Positions 8,772 to 19,508 of a DNA stretch of 64,000 nt are shown piece by piece (positions within the stretch are counted from its first letter, which is position 1; each line of letters begins with the position of its first letter). The stretch spans positions 265,214 to 329,213 of the forward strand of contig CABFPE010000310.1 in assembly GCA_900660155.1 (NCBI GenBank). The letters run 5' to 3'. The stretch is from Hofstenia miamia. Lineage: Eukaryota > Xenacoelomorpha > Acoela > Hofsteniidae. The notes below the pieces were generated by a model. That model searched no databases and had not been told where the DNA came from. It worked only from the letters and a program-made list of their open reading frames with translations. A program made the translations under genes and the position numbers.

Positions 8772-11700
8772 ATGTCATTAGTTGAAACGTATGAGCAACA
8801 AATATCATCGATATCCGCAGATATTACTAACCGTGTTGGCCGATTCTCTTCTCTGACAGGCTTGGACCGAACGCATGCAGTATCCTACATAGAGAGATGC
8901 ATTGCAGATTTGTATGATGTGCTTGAACAGCTGGAACTTGAAATTCGAGATATGCCACTTCCAATGCGTCAAAAATGCACCACACGCTTAAAAGGGTATA
9001 AGGTATGATCTATTTTAACCATATTACCTATTTTATTTGATTGTGTCTTAACACACGCAAATGCAAAGCCTTAATTGCATTGATTTGAGTAAATTACTTT
9101 GTCTTATGCTTAAAAAGTAGTAATTCGTATTTACTTTTTCTATAAGTACAAATGCAAAAACAAATGCATAAAATTCTGTGGAGCAGAATCTTCCAATCTG
9201 AGCAAATACTTTATTCAACAAAGACGTAATTTAATTATTTGCTATCATCTTATCTTTTATCAATGCTTCTATTTTTCTCTTCAGGCCTACATTTCTACGT
9301 ATTCTTTGCATTGTATTTTGCCTAAATATTCCTTCAATCCTGTATTTGCTTTTGCAGCCTCATCGACACTTACAATTTCTTTCCCACCTTGTTTCATTGA
9401 TGCGAATCTATCCATATATCCATTTAGGTTGAATGGTCTTTCCATTCCCACTAGTTTTCTTTTCTCAATTTATTTCATTCTATCTAGCTCCTCATACAGA
9501 ATCTGAATACTTATATCCCCATGTCTATTCAATGATAATTTCTGTATTACTCTTTTTAGTCTCCTTAAGGTAGATCTATCCTTAGAGGGGCTAAAATTGA
9601 ATTCTGGGCATATAAGTAAAAATCCACCACATTGTTATATTCAAAATGGTCAAAGATTATGATACGACATAAATTCTGAAAATTTATGCAAATGAGCTTC
9701 CAAGATGGCCGCCATTATGCTAAAAATAGAACAAAGCTTCAAAACACATTTACTCAAAGATTAATGCTTGGATTGACTTGAAACTTCACAACTGTAATGA
9801 AGACATATAGCTTTAGGTCTTGTACTATTATCTTTTTGATACCTTAAAAACTTTCTTTTTTTTCAAATTTTGTTCTTCTTGGGCCTTTTTAGGTGCCGGA
9901 AATTAGGTGCATCACATTACTTCGGAAGGCAAAAAAAATCTTTAAACCAAGATACATCTTTTATTTTAGTACATGCCCTACAGCTAGTTATTGCAAACAT
10001 CTGTAAGAAGTTTCAGCTCATTTGCACAAAAACTGTTAGAAATATCATGCATGAAAGATACAGAACCATGCAAAATTTTGAATTTTCGGAAATCGAGAAA
10101 AAAGTATTATTTCACTCACTGAATCTCTCTAGTGACCACCAGGTGTGTACATATCCCCTTCTTGTGCTTCGGTGGTGTCCTTGTACTCCTTCTTAATTGC
10201 TCTAATATGTAGAAATATGACTATACTATCAATATATGTCACTTTCTCATATGGTGATTTTTCTTCATTTTTATCACTAGTGAGGGGATAGATCTACCTT
10301 AAATGAATCCTTTATCAATGACGTTGCTTTGTTTTTAGAAACATTACTTGCTTTGTCTCACGTTAGAGATGGACTAGAATGATGATTATTCTGGTGAAAT
10401 ATAATGAAGGCTCAGTCAATATCTATCAATATTTACACTCAGATGTGAAAATCATTCTTTGATTCCATACTGCTTCTGCAAATAGGTATGCTTATTGTTG
10501 AATTTTAGTGAATATACATTTTAAAATTGGGTCTTTATTCAATATTTGGTATTGTGTAGCAATGTTTGGGTGAATTTATTCACTGAGCACTTATTAAGTT
10601 TGTAATACTTATTAAAAATCATATTTTTACACAATATTCAATCTAACACTTGATGTATGTGTTGTAATATTTATGAGAAATGCTTTTAATTTCAAGNAAA
10701 CTATTAACAACTTTTTGCCACCAAAAACATTTAAGGTAGATCTATCCTTAGAGGGGCTAAAATTGAATTCTGGCCATATAAGTAAAAATCCACCACATGG
10801 TTATATTCAAAATGGTCAAAGTTTATGATACGACATAAATTCTTCTGAAAATTTATGCAAATGAGCTTCCAAGATGGCCGCCATTATGCTAAAAAAAGAA
10901 CAAAACTTCAAAACACTTTACTCAAAGATTAATGCTTGGATTGACTTGAAACTTCACAACTGTAATGAAGACATATAGCTTTAGGTCTTGTACTATTATC
11001 TTTTTGATACCTTTAAAACTTTCTTTTTTTTCAAATTTTGTTCTTCTTGGGCCTTTTTAGGTGCCGGAAATTAGGTGCATCACATTACTTCGGAAGGCAA
11101 AAAAAATCTTTAAACCAAGATACATCTTTTATTTTAGTACATGCCCTACAGCTAGCTATTGCAAACATCTGTAAGAAGTTTCAGCTCATTTGCACAAAAA
11201 CTGTTAGAAATATCATGCATGAAAGATACAGAACCATGCAAAATTTTGAATTTTCGGAAATCGAGAAAAAAGTATTATTTCACTCACCGAATCTCTCTAG
11301 TGACCCCCAGGTGTGTACATATCCCCTTCTTGTGCTTCGGTGATGTCCAAGCTGCTTACTGACACTTGTAATATGTAGAAATATGACTATACTATCAATA
11401 TATGTCACTTTCTCATATGGTGATTTTTCTTCATTTTTATCACTAGTGAGGGAATAGATCTACCTTAATTTTGCTTCATCTTCTTATTAAGTACTTGTAG
11501 TAGTCCCTTAACACTAAATTTCCCTCGCGCTATCTGTGCTCAATGTGATTGCTGCACGCTTACTTGAATTTTCAAATTTAGGCTGAAGCCACCCGACTTT
11601 CGGATGAATTTAAACGCGTTCGAACCGAAGAGGTTGATAGTAGAGCTCGGCATGAGTTGATTGGTGGGCCAGAAATATGTGATGATCAAAGAGCTCGTCT

Positions 11701-12350
11701 GTTGGATAATTGTGAAACATTAGAAAGAAGTGGTCGGCGATTAGAGGGTGGTTATAAGGTCTCTATTTTATAATAGATTTCGAATCACTGTTTTAGTTGC
11801 ATCTAAAATATTGTAAACCATTTGTCAATTTGTTTAAATTTAATTAAAAGACACAATATCATATTATTTTTAGATTATTATTAGATTTCTTCATTTATCA
11901 AAATTTTTCTGATTCAAATTATGTTATTCTATTTGCTGATTTTGAGTTTTTATACTTCAATACATGTAATTTTGCTTCTTATTTTTTAAATCTGTATATA
12001 CTATCCTTAATGTAAATTTGCATGATTCAAAGCAATGACCTAATGTTGTTATATGCAGAGAGTATAGATACTTGTTGATTTCTTTGTTAGTTTAATATGC
12101 CTTTATTAAGGTTGCATTGGAAACAGAAGAAATTGGCAGTGGCATACTTTCAGACCTGCATTTTCAGAGAGAGACTATTCAGAAATCCCGCCAGCGTCTA
12201 CGCGAAATGAAAACAGATTTAGGAAAAAGTTCGCGTCTTTTAACCACCATGACATATCGTGTTATTCAAAATAAAATAATATTGTTTGCAATGGGTTTTA
12301 TAATGTTGTTTGTAGTGGTTTTAGTGATTTATTTTAAAATATCTAAGTGA
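8772..12350 (+). CDS. vti1a: VTI1A-type Qb-SNARE, three coding exons, 215 aa
   Basis: Exons are 8772-9002, 11582-11758 and 12111-12350; both introns are GT..AG and phase 0. VTI1 proteins are Qb-SNAREs on trans-Golgi and endosomal membranes that supply one helix to fusion complexes. Exon 1 encodes the N-terminal helical domain (from MSLVETYEQQ). Exon 2 completes that domain and includes the conserved RARLLDNCETLERSGRRLEG. Exon 3 carries most of the SNARE helix (ETEEIGSGILSDL..QRLREMKTDLGKSSRLL) and a C-terminal membrane anchor at about residues 192-211, with a four-residue tail KISK. Human VTI1A has 217 residues, so the length fits. The LLDN-E-LERSSRRLE and LGKSSR-L motifs are closer to VTI1A than VTI1B. 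I start at 8772 because VETYEQQ aligns with the family's N-terminus; the in-frame ATG at 8721 lies before a likely acceptor. Intron 1 (2.6 kb) holds two MITEs. The frame looks intact. Confidence 0.93.
9287..9564 (-). pseudogene. Unrecognised coding-like remnant in VTI1 intron 1
   Basis: Minus strand reads open for about 90 codons with a single stop, including ERPFNLNGYMDRFASMKQ and VSVDEAAKANTGLKEYLGK. Composition and charge pattern look protein-like. It ends exactly where the TTAA of the adjacent MITE begins, so the MITE may have landed in it. I do not recognise a family; it could also be chance. Confidence 0.3.
9569..10298. mobile_element. 730-bp TTAA-flanked MITE, copy 1
   Basis: Flanked on both sides by TTAA (9565-9568 and 10299-10302). 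Terminal inverted repeats are GGTAGATCTATCC. A TTAA target duplication is the hallmark of piggyBac-type insertion, though these termini are not textbook piggyBac ends. It contains a fortuitous plus-strand open frame (9870-10196) that I do not call a gene. It lies in intron 1 of VTI1. Confidence 0.85.
10735..11464. mobile_element. 730-bp TTAA-flanked MITE, copy 2
   Basis: Same length, orientation and ends as the copy at 9569, flanked by TTAA at 10731-10734 and 11465-11468. The two copies differ by scattered substitutions and small indels (a few per cent). Each has its own TTAA pair and the flanks do not match, so they are separate insertions, not a segmental duplication. A single N at 10697 lies just outside. 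Confidence 0.85.
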
Positions 12351-14264
12351 ATTTGGCAAATACATGTATATTGAATTTTGAATTTGAATATTTGTACAAC
12401 CTTCTGTCGCAGTCATTTGTAATTCTTGGCTTAATAACAATCTAAATATTGTTATGGGTCTTTGACTAGATATTTTTTATTTTTTATTTTTAATCATTTA
12501 CTATATTTGTTGCTTACTTTAGATTTTAAAATTTGCACATGTAACTTATACAATTTTTTTACACATTTAATATTTGAGCTTATGATGTGCTTTCATTCTT
12601 TACCATTGCAACCATTTGACCGTTTTTTATTACACTACCAGGTACTTCATTACAATCTAATTGCAATTATACAGTTTTCTAATTTTTTCAATTCGGCAAA
12701 ACAAATGCGTATTTTTTGTTTGTACAAATTAAATGTGAAACAGTTAAATATCTGTAAACGAACATGAATGCTATTAGAACTCTAAATTTCTTTCCATTTC
12801 AATAATAGAGAACGCTTTAATTGCGGGAGTTTTTTCTTTTCTATCACATTGAGCATAATTACTACGCTTAAAATCACCATTCGTTTTCATTATTTTACCC
12901 TACGTAGAACAGAGTTTGAGTATTTTCTAGAATAATTCGCCAGTAATTGTAACTTTTTAAATACGCTATGTTATGAAAAATTATTTCATTTTAACGTTCA
13001 ATTACTGTCCAAGGATGTTTGAAGTAAATAATAGCTTATTTGGAAGGGCAGTAAATTCAAAAATAATTAAAAGCAATGTCTACATTGTGCAATTTTTAGA
13101 TTGAGAGATTGAGCGATTTCTTTGTTCTAGTTGGAGCTTTCCATAAAGAAGAGATATATATTTTCAAAAAATTGAACGATGAATAGATACTGTGAATATG
13201 GAAAGCGAAACAAACTATTACAAAACAATATTTCGAAATCATAATGATTATCTTGAGCTATGCTATGGCAGTTTTCATTTAATTCAATAGAATAATAAGA
13301 GCTGTAAAATTTAAAATCTTTATATTGTTTACACAAAATATTATTTTAATATCAATTTAGAATTTTTTTAACCTCCTTATTTGCTCGACGTTATGTGGGA
13401 GGAAATTACTGAATGTAGCAAAATTGATAACTAATAAGTTTAAGTCATGTTTGAAAAGATCTTCGGCATCATTTTTTCATTTTTCATAGGAAAACGTCAT
13501 TATTTTTTAAACTTTCAGTATTTCTGACTGGTTTCTGTGCATGTTATTATATTTTAACAATAAAAGTGAAAATGCATCTGCTGAGAGCTGATGCTGATAT
13601 GATAAATCAATTTAACAGAATCATCTATATTGAAATAATGCTAAATATCTGGCTTATATAGTCTTTCAAAAAATGAACCTTATTAATAATAGGCAATATG
13701 CATTTTTATCATTTTATTGTCGTGAAGATACTCAATATTATCAATTGATTCTATGATTAATCTATTCACAAAAAATGGTAATTTCTATCCATTTTAAATA
13801 TGGATGAGGAAAATTTTGCAAAATTCCCACCCCGTCCATGGACTTTGTGTCCGATGCTATATTCCCGTATTTATGGCCCCAAGTTGCTCCATTCAACAAA
13901 ATTTTGCTCCAAAAAACTATTTGCAATATTTTATTGCCAAAATTTGATTTATGACAATATAGAACCATATTTTGAAAGTCATCTAGTAGTGCTACCAACA
14001 GAAATCTAATCAACATTATTTCAATAAATATAAAAACATGATAGTAAAATGAATTCAAATTTAAGCTTTAAAAAGCTTTTTGTAAAGCCACTTTTTTATG
14101 CAATTGTGGTCGCATTCCTTCGAGGGTAATTGTATAGCCTCTTGCAAGCAAATCATGTTCTGTTAAAAAATATCTTATAGGTATTGTTGGACAGAATCAA
14201 ATTTCACTAGCAGCTAAAAATACATAATAATTTACCTTTCAAAATACAACTAAATTTTCAAGTA
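12351..14264. other. 3' flank of VTI1; no other gene seen
   Basis: AT-rich, containing the VTI1 3' UTR at its beginning. Short open frames here (for example 13127-13336 and 13762-14058, both strands) have the low-complexity, Phe/Ile/Lys-rich look of chance translation. Confidence 0.5.
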
Positions 14265-14365
14265 CAATACTGGAAATATGTATTCGACCACCTTGCTATT
14301 TTGAATAAATAATGAACATTCATCGGATAAAGTGTGCCTAAAATTATAACTGTTACTTTGATTAA

Positions 14366-14577
14366 CACTAGAAAGTCAAATGATTTTATATCTTAAATTC
14401 ATGCACTTGTCAGAATTGCCGCATTCAAGTAAAACTAACGATATCGAAGCAAATAAAAGAAAAGTGTCAGAATAACAAAATAAGCTGTTTTTTATTTAGG
14501 TTCTCATTACATGAGGCATTAAAAATGAATTTAAGATGTGCAAAGTGGTTACATTTGACCGCTCAGACTTTCTAGTG
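14366..14577. mobile_element. 212-bp MITE nested in the left end of the Tc1 element
   Basis: Perfect inverted ends CACTAGAAAGTC / GACTTTCTAGTG, with TTAA on the left and TTGC on the right (a possible decayed TTAA). It sits between the outer and inner repeats of the Tc1 left terminus. Setting it aside brings the spacing of the two left repeats from 394 to about 180 bp, close to the 192 bp on the right. This supports a later insertion. No coding capacity. Confidence 0.75.
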
Positions 14578-14899
14578 TTGCGAAAGGAAAATTTGTATGT
14601 CTAATACCATAAAATATGTAGAATAACAATTGGCTATTAATTTTTAATTAAAATTATAAAACTTGTTTTGGATAAATGTATTCGACCACCTGAAAAAATT
14701 TTAACAAATGAATAAATCACCAAAAAGTAAATTCCAAATAAGATACATAAATTAATAATTGATGCAATATAAGCTCTGTGCAAAAAATTGTTTCTTCTAA
14801 TATTTTGTAGGGTGTCCCTTTGAGCGAATAACAGTTTCAAGTCGGTCAGGGATTGAAGCAAAAAGTCTTTCAATAAAGCTGTTGGGAATTCCATAAAAT

Positions 14900-16075
14900 T
14901 TTTTCTTTATTGCGCTTCACAGCTCGTCTTCAGTGTAGAGTATACTGGCCAATTCGATATTTGACCTCTTTTCACATATTTTCGATAATGTTAAGGTTTG
15001 GAGATTGGCCAGGTGCGTCAGCAAGGATAGCAACCCTATTATTGTGGAGGAAATTTGTCATTTCTTTTGAGGTATGACATGGAGCACGATCCTGCTGATA
15101 TATTGATCACTTGTAAGGAGTAACAAGAGTTCCTTTTCTAGAATACCAGCATATTAAGAGTTCCAGTGATGTGAACAATCTTGCGTAAGCCACAATTCCA
15201 TATTGCACCCCATACCATTAAAGACTACCCACCATAATTCATGGTCACCCGAGTAAGTTGACGCAAGAATCTGAACTTCTACCCAGTTGGTCTCTTTATC
15301 AACATTCTTTTCGATGGGTATCGCTCAAGTCTTGACTCATCTGAAAATATAACATTAGACCAATCTTCAGAGGAATTGTCTCTCATTAAATTGAACCACC
15401 TCTCGGCATAATCTTTGTTTTGAGGTTAAGAATGGCTTTCTGGGTGTCACGAAAGTCCCAATTGAGTACTTCTTCAGGATGTTCCGCGCAGTTCCTCCTA
15501 AGTCTTCCTGGGATTTCGCTTTGAAAGGCACATAGGAGCTGATTGGGAGGTTTTGGAGGTCTTCTTTAGTCTTCCGGACTTTGGCTTTTCGGCAATGATG
15601 TTTTCAGAAGTGAAACGTCTGATGATATCCCCGACAGTACTTCGAGGTCGCTCTACAAATCGGGCTATATTAATTGGTCTCTTTATCAACATTCTTTTCG
15701 ATGGGTATCGCTCAAGTCTTGACTCATCTGAAAATATAACATTAGACCAATCTTCAGAGGAATTGTCTCTCATTAAATTGAACCACCTCTCGGCATAATC
15801 TTTGTTTTGAGGTTAAGAATGGCTTTCTGGGTGTCACGAAAGTCCCAATTGAGTACTTCTTCAGGATGTTCCGCGCAGTTCCTCCTAAGTCTTCCTGGGA
15901 TTTCGCTTTGAAAGGCACATAGGAGCTGATTGGGAGGTTTTGGAGGTCTTCTTTAGTCTTCCGGACTTTGGCTTTTCGGCAATGATGTTTTCAGAAGTGA
16001 AACGTCTGATGATATCCCCGACAGTACTTCGAGGTCGCTCTACAAATCGGGCTATATTAATTAACTCGCGGATGA
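14900..16075 (-). pseudogene. Broken Tc1 transposase, DD35E by count
   Basis: Minus-strand pieces in order: helix-turn-helix region IARFVERPRSTVGDIIRRFT; first DDE region DWSNVIFSDESRLE; QQDRAPCHTSKEMTNFL with the second catalytic Asp; PGQSPNLNIIEN with the catalytic Glu. I count 35 residues between the second Asp and the Glu, where classical Tc1 has 34. All three catalytic residues are readable, but stops and frameshifts break the frame and the N-terminal and first DDE parts are present twice through the tandem duplication. Confidence 0.85.
15287..16060. repeat. 387-bp tandem duplication inside the Tc1 transposase
   Basis: Copies at about 15287-15673 and 15674-16060 (for example GGTCTCTTTATCAAC at 15289 and 15676, GCTATATTAATT at 15664 and 16051). 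I saw no differences. It duplicates the helix-turn-helix to first-DDE segment in frame-related fashion and must be recent or an assembly error. Confidence 0.92.
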
Positions 16076-16411
16076 CAAGGCATCATATATGGCGAAGAAA
16101 GACTGTTATTAGACATTTTCAATATAAATAGACTGAAAAAAGCTCAACCAATGAAATTTTTTACAGATTCTCTGATTTGGTTTGAAGTGGCCGAATACAG
16201 TTTTCCAAGAAAAGATTAGCTAACTACAAGAAGCATTGTAGAATTTCTGCTTGAGATTTAAAGTAAACAGTGATAATTATGTTTCAACATTGATTAATTC
16301 CTCATTCTGCAGCACCAAATCTTATTTAAAAACAACTATGACATTCTTGGCGTCCATTTCTTAGAAATATTTGACAAATCATGGGTGGCCGAATTCTTTT
16401 TTCCAGTATTC

Positions 16412-16696
16412 TATATCCAAATGTTATCAAGCAGGCCATTTTGATATATTAAAAATTTACTTTGGAGTCTCTGCAATGCACAATTCTTTATTTCGTTTTT
16501 CTCAACTCAAGTGGATTTTTGCTCTACAATTGCCCATGGATATCAATTTACGAAATTTTGCCCCATTGCGTAGCTTCCCCCTCCCATCCTAACCTATGGG
16601 AATCGATTTTTATTCTATAGCCTCATATAAGCTACGCATTTTGTTAAAAAATATTCTATGTCGAATGATACATGTACTGCTAATTTTGAACATGAG

Positions 16697-16736
<40 letters not shown>

Positions 16737-17542
16737 NNNNNNNNNNNNNNNNNNNNNNNNNNNNNNNNNNNNNNNNNNNNNNNNNNNNNNNNNNNNNNNN
16801 NNNNNNNNNNNNNNNNNNNNNNNNNNNNNNNNTATATATATATATATATATATGATGTCGTACTATAATTTTAAGCAGTGTCTTTCTCTATTAACCATAT
16901 TACATTTCTTTGTAAAAGTAAGGCCCGAAACACACTCTGATTATTTCTTTGTGGAATTCCTGAGATAATTGGCAGTTATTAATATATTCGCCGTTAGTTC
17001 GCATTTGATTTGGAATAATGCGCATAAATAATCATAGATTGTTTGTATTCTGAATACTTTTGCGCATGGTTCTTATTACTGTAAAACATGCTTGACGCTG
17101 ATTTTAACATGATTGAATTAGTGAAAACCCGATATATTTCGGAACCATCCATTAAAATGAAAAAATATAGAAATAATAATATATCAAAACAAAAAGCATA
17201 TGCAAATAAATTTTCAAAGAAAGTAAACAAAGCCACAAAGATTTTACGTTAATTGTAATTAAAATAGATTTTAAACACGTATTTAGTGGTTTGAATTATA
17301 GAATAAGGAGCCAGTTATCCCAACACTAGGTTGGCCAACTGCTCACTTTTACTATTTTTCAAAAATGTAAAAAATTCGTTTTTTGCGATTATGAATTTGG
17401 AATTTTTAGAAAAAAATCACCGAAAAATTAACACATTTTATTGAATAATATTATTCTAATCAACATCAAATAAATAATGAGTGCATTCATATCAAATACA
17501 AGTGAAAAGTATTAACCCTATTTCCAATAGGGTAGTTATTGT
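16412..17542. other. No gene seen; contains a sequence gap
   Basis: AT-rich DNA. TA runs at 16700-16730 and 16833-16851 flank an N gap. Frames running through the gap are artefacts. Confidence 0.5.
16737..16832. other. Assembly gap (96 N)
   Basis: Run of N bounded on both sides by TA microsatellite, the likely cause of the break. Confidence 0.99.
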
Positions 17543-18006
17543 TAGAGATGAGTGCGGTACAGGTTTTGTAAAACTATTTTCACCTCAAAGAAGAAAGCTT
17601 CACTGCAATTTCCGTTTTTTACCGCACGCCACCGCAACAATGGCGATTTTATCTTCGTAAGAAAAAATAGATATTTCTGAATTGTTTTTTAGGGTTATAG
17701 ATCATTCGTAGAAAAGTTTAAAAATAATTTCTTAGGTATTTTGTGATTTCATTCAATTTTATTAGGGTAGTATCAAATTTTTCATGAAATATGAAAAATT
17801 AGTGAAATCTCTTAGTTTTGATTCAGTAACAGTTTTTTTGAGCAGTACTTTGAGCTTTTAAATTTTAATACAAAACACGTTATCTGTATAACGTTAATGC
17901 CACCGCAAGTTGTTTTAAATTCTATCGCTAACCACCGCAATTGTATGAATCGCTACCGTGGCATGGCTCAGTATTCCGCGGTATTACCGCACCGCACTTA
18001 TCTCTA
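17543..18006. mobile_element. Non-autonomous hAT element, 464 bp
   Basis: Ends read TAGAGATGAGTGCGGT and, reverse-complemented on the right, TAGAGATAAGTGCGGT. Flanking 8-mers are GTTATTGT and GTTGTTGT (7 of 8), as expected for the 8-bp hAT target duplication. Several CCGCA-type motifs cluster near both ends, plausible subterminal transposase-binding repeats. No transposase remains. Confidence 0.85.
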
Positions 18007-18382
18007 GTTGTTGTCCCCATGCATTAGACCGCTGCATTATCGAAACACTAGGTATGGAAATTATTTGTATATTTTTACAAAAATTGGATTTCTCATTGAA
18101 ACATAATTCTCATTTGCATGTACTTCAGGACAATAATAAGTACAAACCTCATAGATGTGTCCATGTAAAAAGCATGTTTTTCCTTAAAGCTGTAAATATT
18201 AGATTTACGAATTTACTAAATAGTGCATACATTAACATTGGAATTATGGGTCAAAGCGAAATTGACCCTTGCCATGCATTAATGTGGGTAAAATATGCTG
18301 TGCATTTAAGAGTTAATCATTAGTCATTGAAATAAGTCCTATATGTTATTGCATTAACAATCAGGTGGAATTGGTAAGGAAT

Positions 18383-19187
18383 CAGGACTTTCAAAGTTTG
18401 ACGAAAATGAAGTTTGAAATTTGAATACCTTTCAAACTTTGATATGAGAATTTGAATATTAAATTCAAAGTTTGATTTGAAATTTAAAAGTTTGAAAATT
18501 TGATTTCAAATTTGATATTTCTCAGAAATAATTCTTACATTCAAAAGAAATGCATATTGCAATGTGTAATGAAATAAACATGTCGCAATGAGGTATGCTA
18601 AAAACCATATAATGTAGAGATTTTTTCTATATTTTTGTTTCAATATGGAGTATATATAGTAAAACATACATTAATATTACTTAGTACATTGTTTCTATAG
18701 AAAAAGAATATGATTACTTGTTGCATAGAGACATAATTTGTAGTAAATGCCAATGTGACTGTTGAAATTGCTAATTTAATTATTCTCGGTAAATCAAGAA
18801 AACAGAGAAACATACATGGTAGTCACAAAGTTTGCAAAATGTGTCCCCTGTTAGCTCAAATATCAAACATTAAATGAATTAGTTCCTGGGTTTTATTTAA
18901 ATGAATGAATTTACAAAGCCTTTATTAATACCTATTAAAGGTCTTCATTTTCGATATTAACAATAGTTCTAAGTTTATTATGTATTTAAAAAAATTCCAA
19001 TTAAGTAACATTCGGGACAATTAATAGTGTTAATGTGCAAATTTTGCCAACATTGGAATATCAAAGTTTGCTCTTTAACCTCCTTAGTTTAATTTGAAAT
19101 GTGTATTTTAGAATTTTACAGAATTTGATTTGAAAGTTTAGAATTTTTCCAAAAAATTACAAATTTGAATTTGATTTAAAAGCCCTG
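18383..19187. mobile_element. Non-autonomous hAT element, 805 bp
   Basis: The left end reads CAGGACTTTCAAAG. The right end, reverse-complemented, reads CAGGGCTTTTAAAT. Flanking 8-mers are TAAGGAAT and TAAGGGAT (7 of 8). The left 160 bp is crowded with TTTGAAA/TTCAAAC motifs in both orientations, which recur near the right end. No transposase frame. It ends about 320 bp before METTL5. Confidence 0.83.
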
Positions 19188-19508
19188 TAAGGGATGAAAA
19201 CTTTTACTCTAAAAATGATGGGCGGATTTTAATTAATCCAACCCGAGTCATCCGCTGACATTCTTCAGTGCTCATGAAGAGAAAATTTCGAAGAGTTTTT
19301 TGCTCTTAAAAATTCTCTTCTCAATGAAATTAGGCTTGATGGCAAGTGATTTGCAAATAATCCTCCACTTGAAATTGTATAATTTTTCATATTACACTCA
19401 TTTTTTACCATTTTTATTCAGTAAAAAATTTTATTTGTTATTGTCATCCTACATTTTTTGCATGGTCCACGTCAATTTCTGTTTTTTAATACGACATGCT
19501 TGTTCTAG

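Larger units (their letters stand above)
14265..16411 (-). mobile_element. Tc1-like transposon with paired terminal repeats, expanded by later events
   Basis: The outer ends read CAATACTGGAAA..GTATTCGACCACCT (left) and, reverse-complemented, GAATACTGGAAA..GAATTCGGCCACCC (right). Both are flanked by TA. The GTATTCGACCACCTG motif recurs inside each end, at about 14677 and 16190, so each terminus has an outer and an inner copy (IR/DR layout, as in Sleeping Beauty-type Tc1 elements). The present length of 2,147 bp falls to about 1.54 kb once the 387-bp tandem duplication and the ~212-bp nested MITE are set aside, the normal size for Tc1. The transposase is on the minus strand and broken. Confidence 0.9.

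Noticed and set aside
9870-10196. 108-codon plus-strand frame, repeated at 11038-11343
   Set aside because: Both lie inside the 730-bp MITE copies, differ in length and end, and show no domain. They are fortuitous frames in a repeat.
17958-18323. 121-codon plus-strand frame
   Set aside because: It starts inside a hAT element end and runs into flanking DNA; no domain seen.
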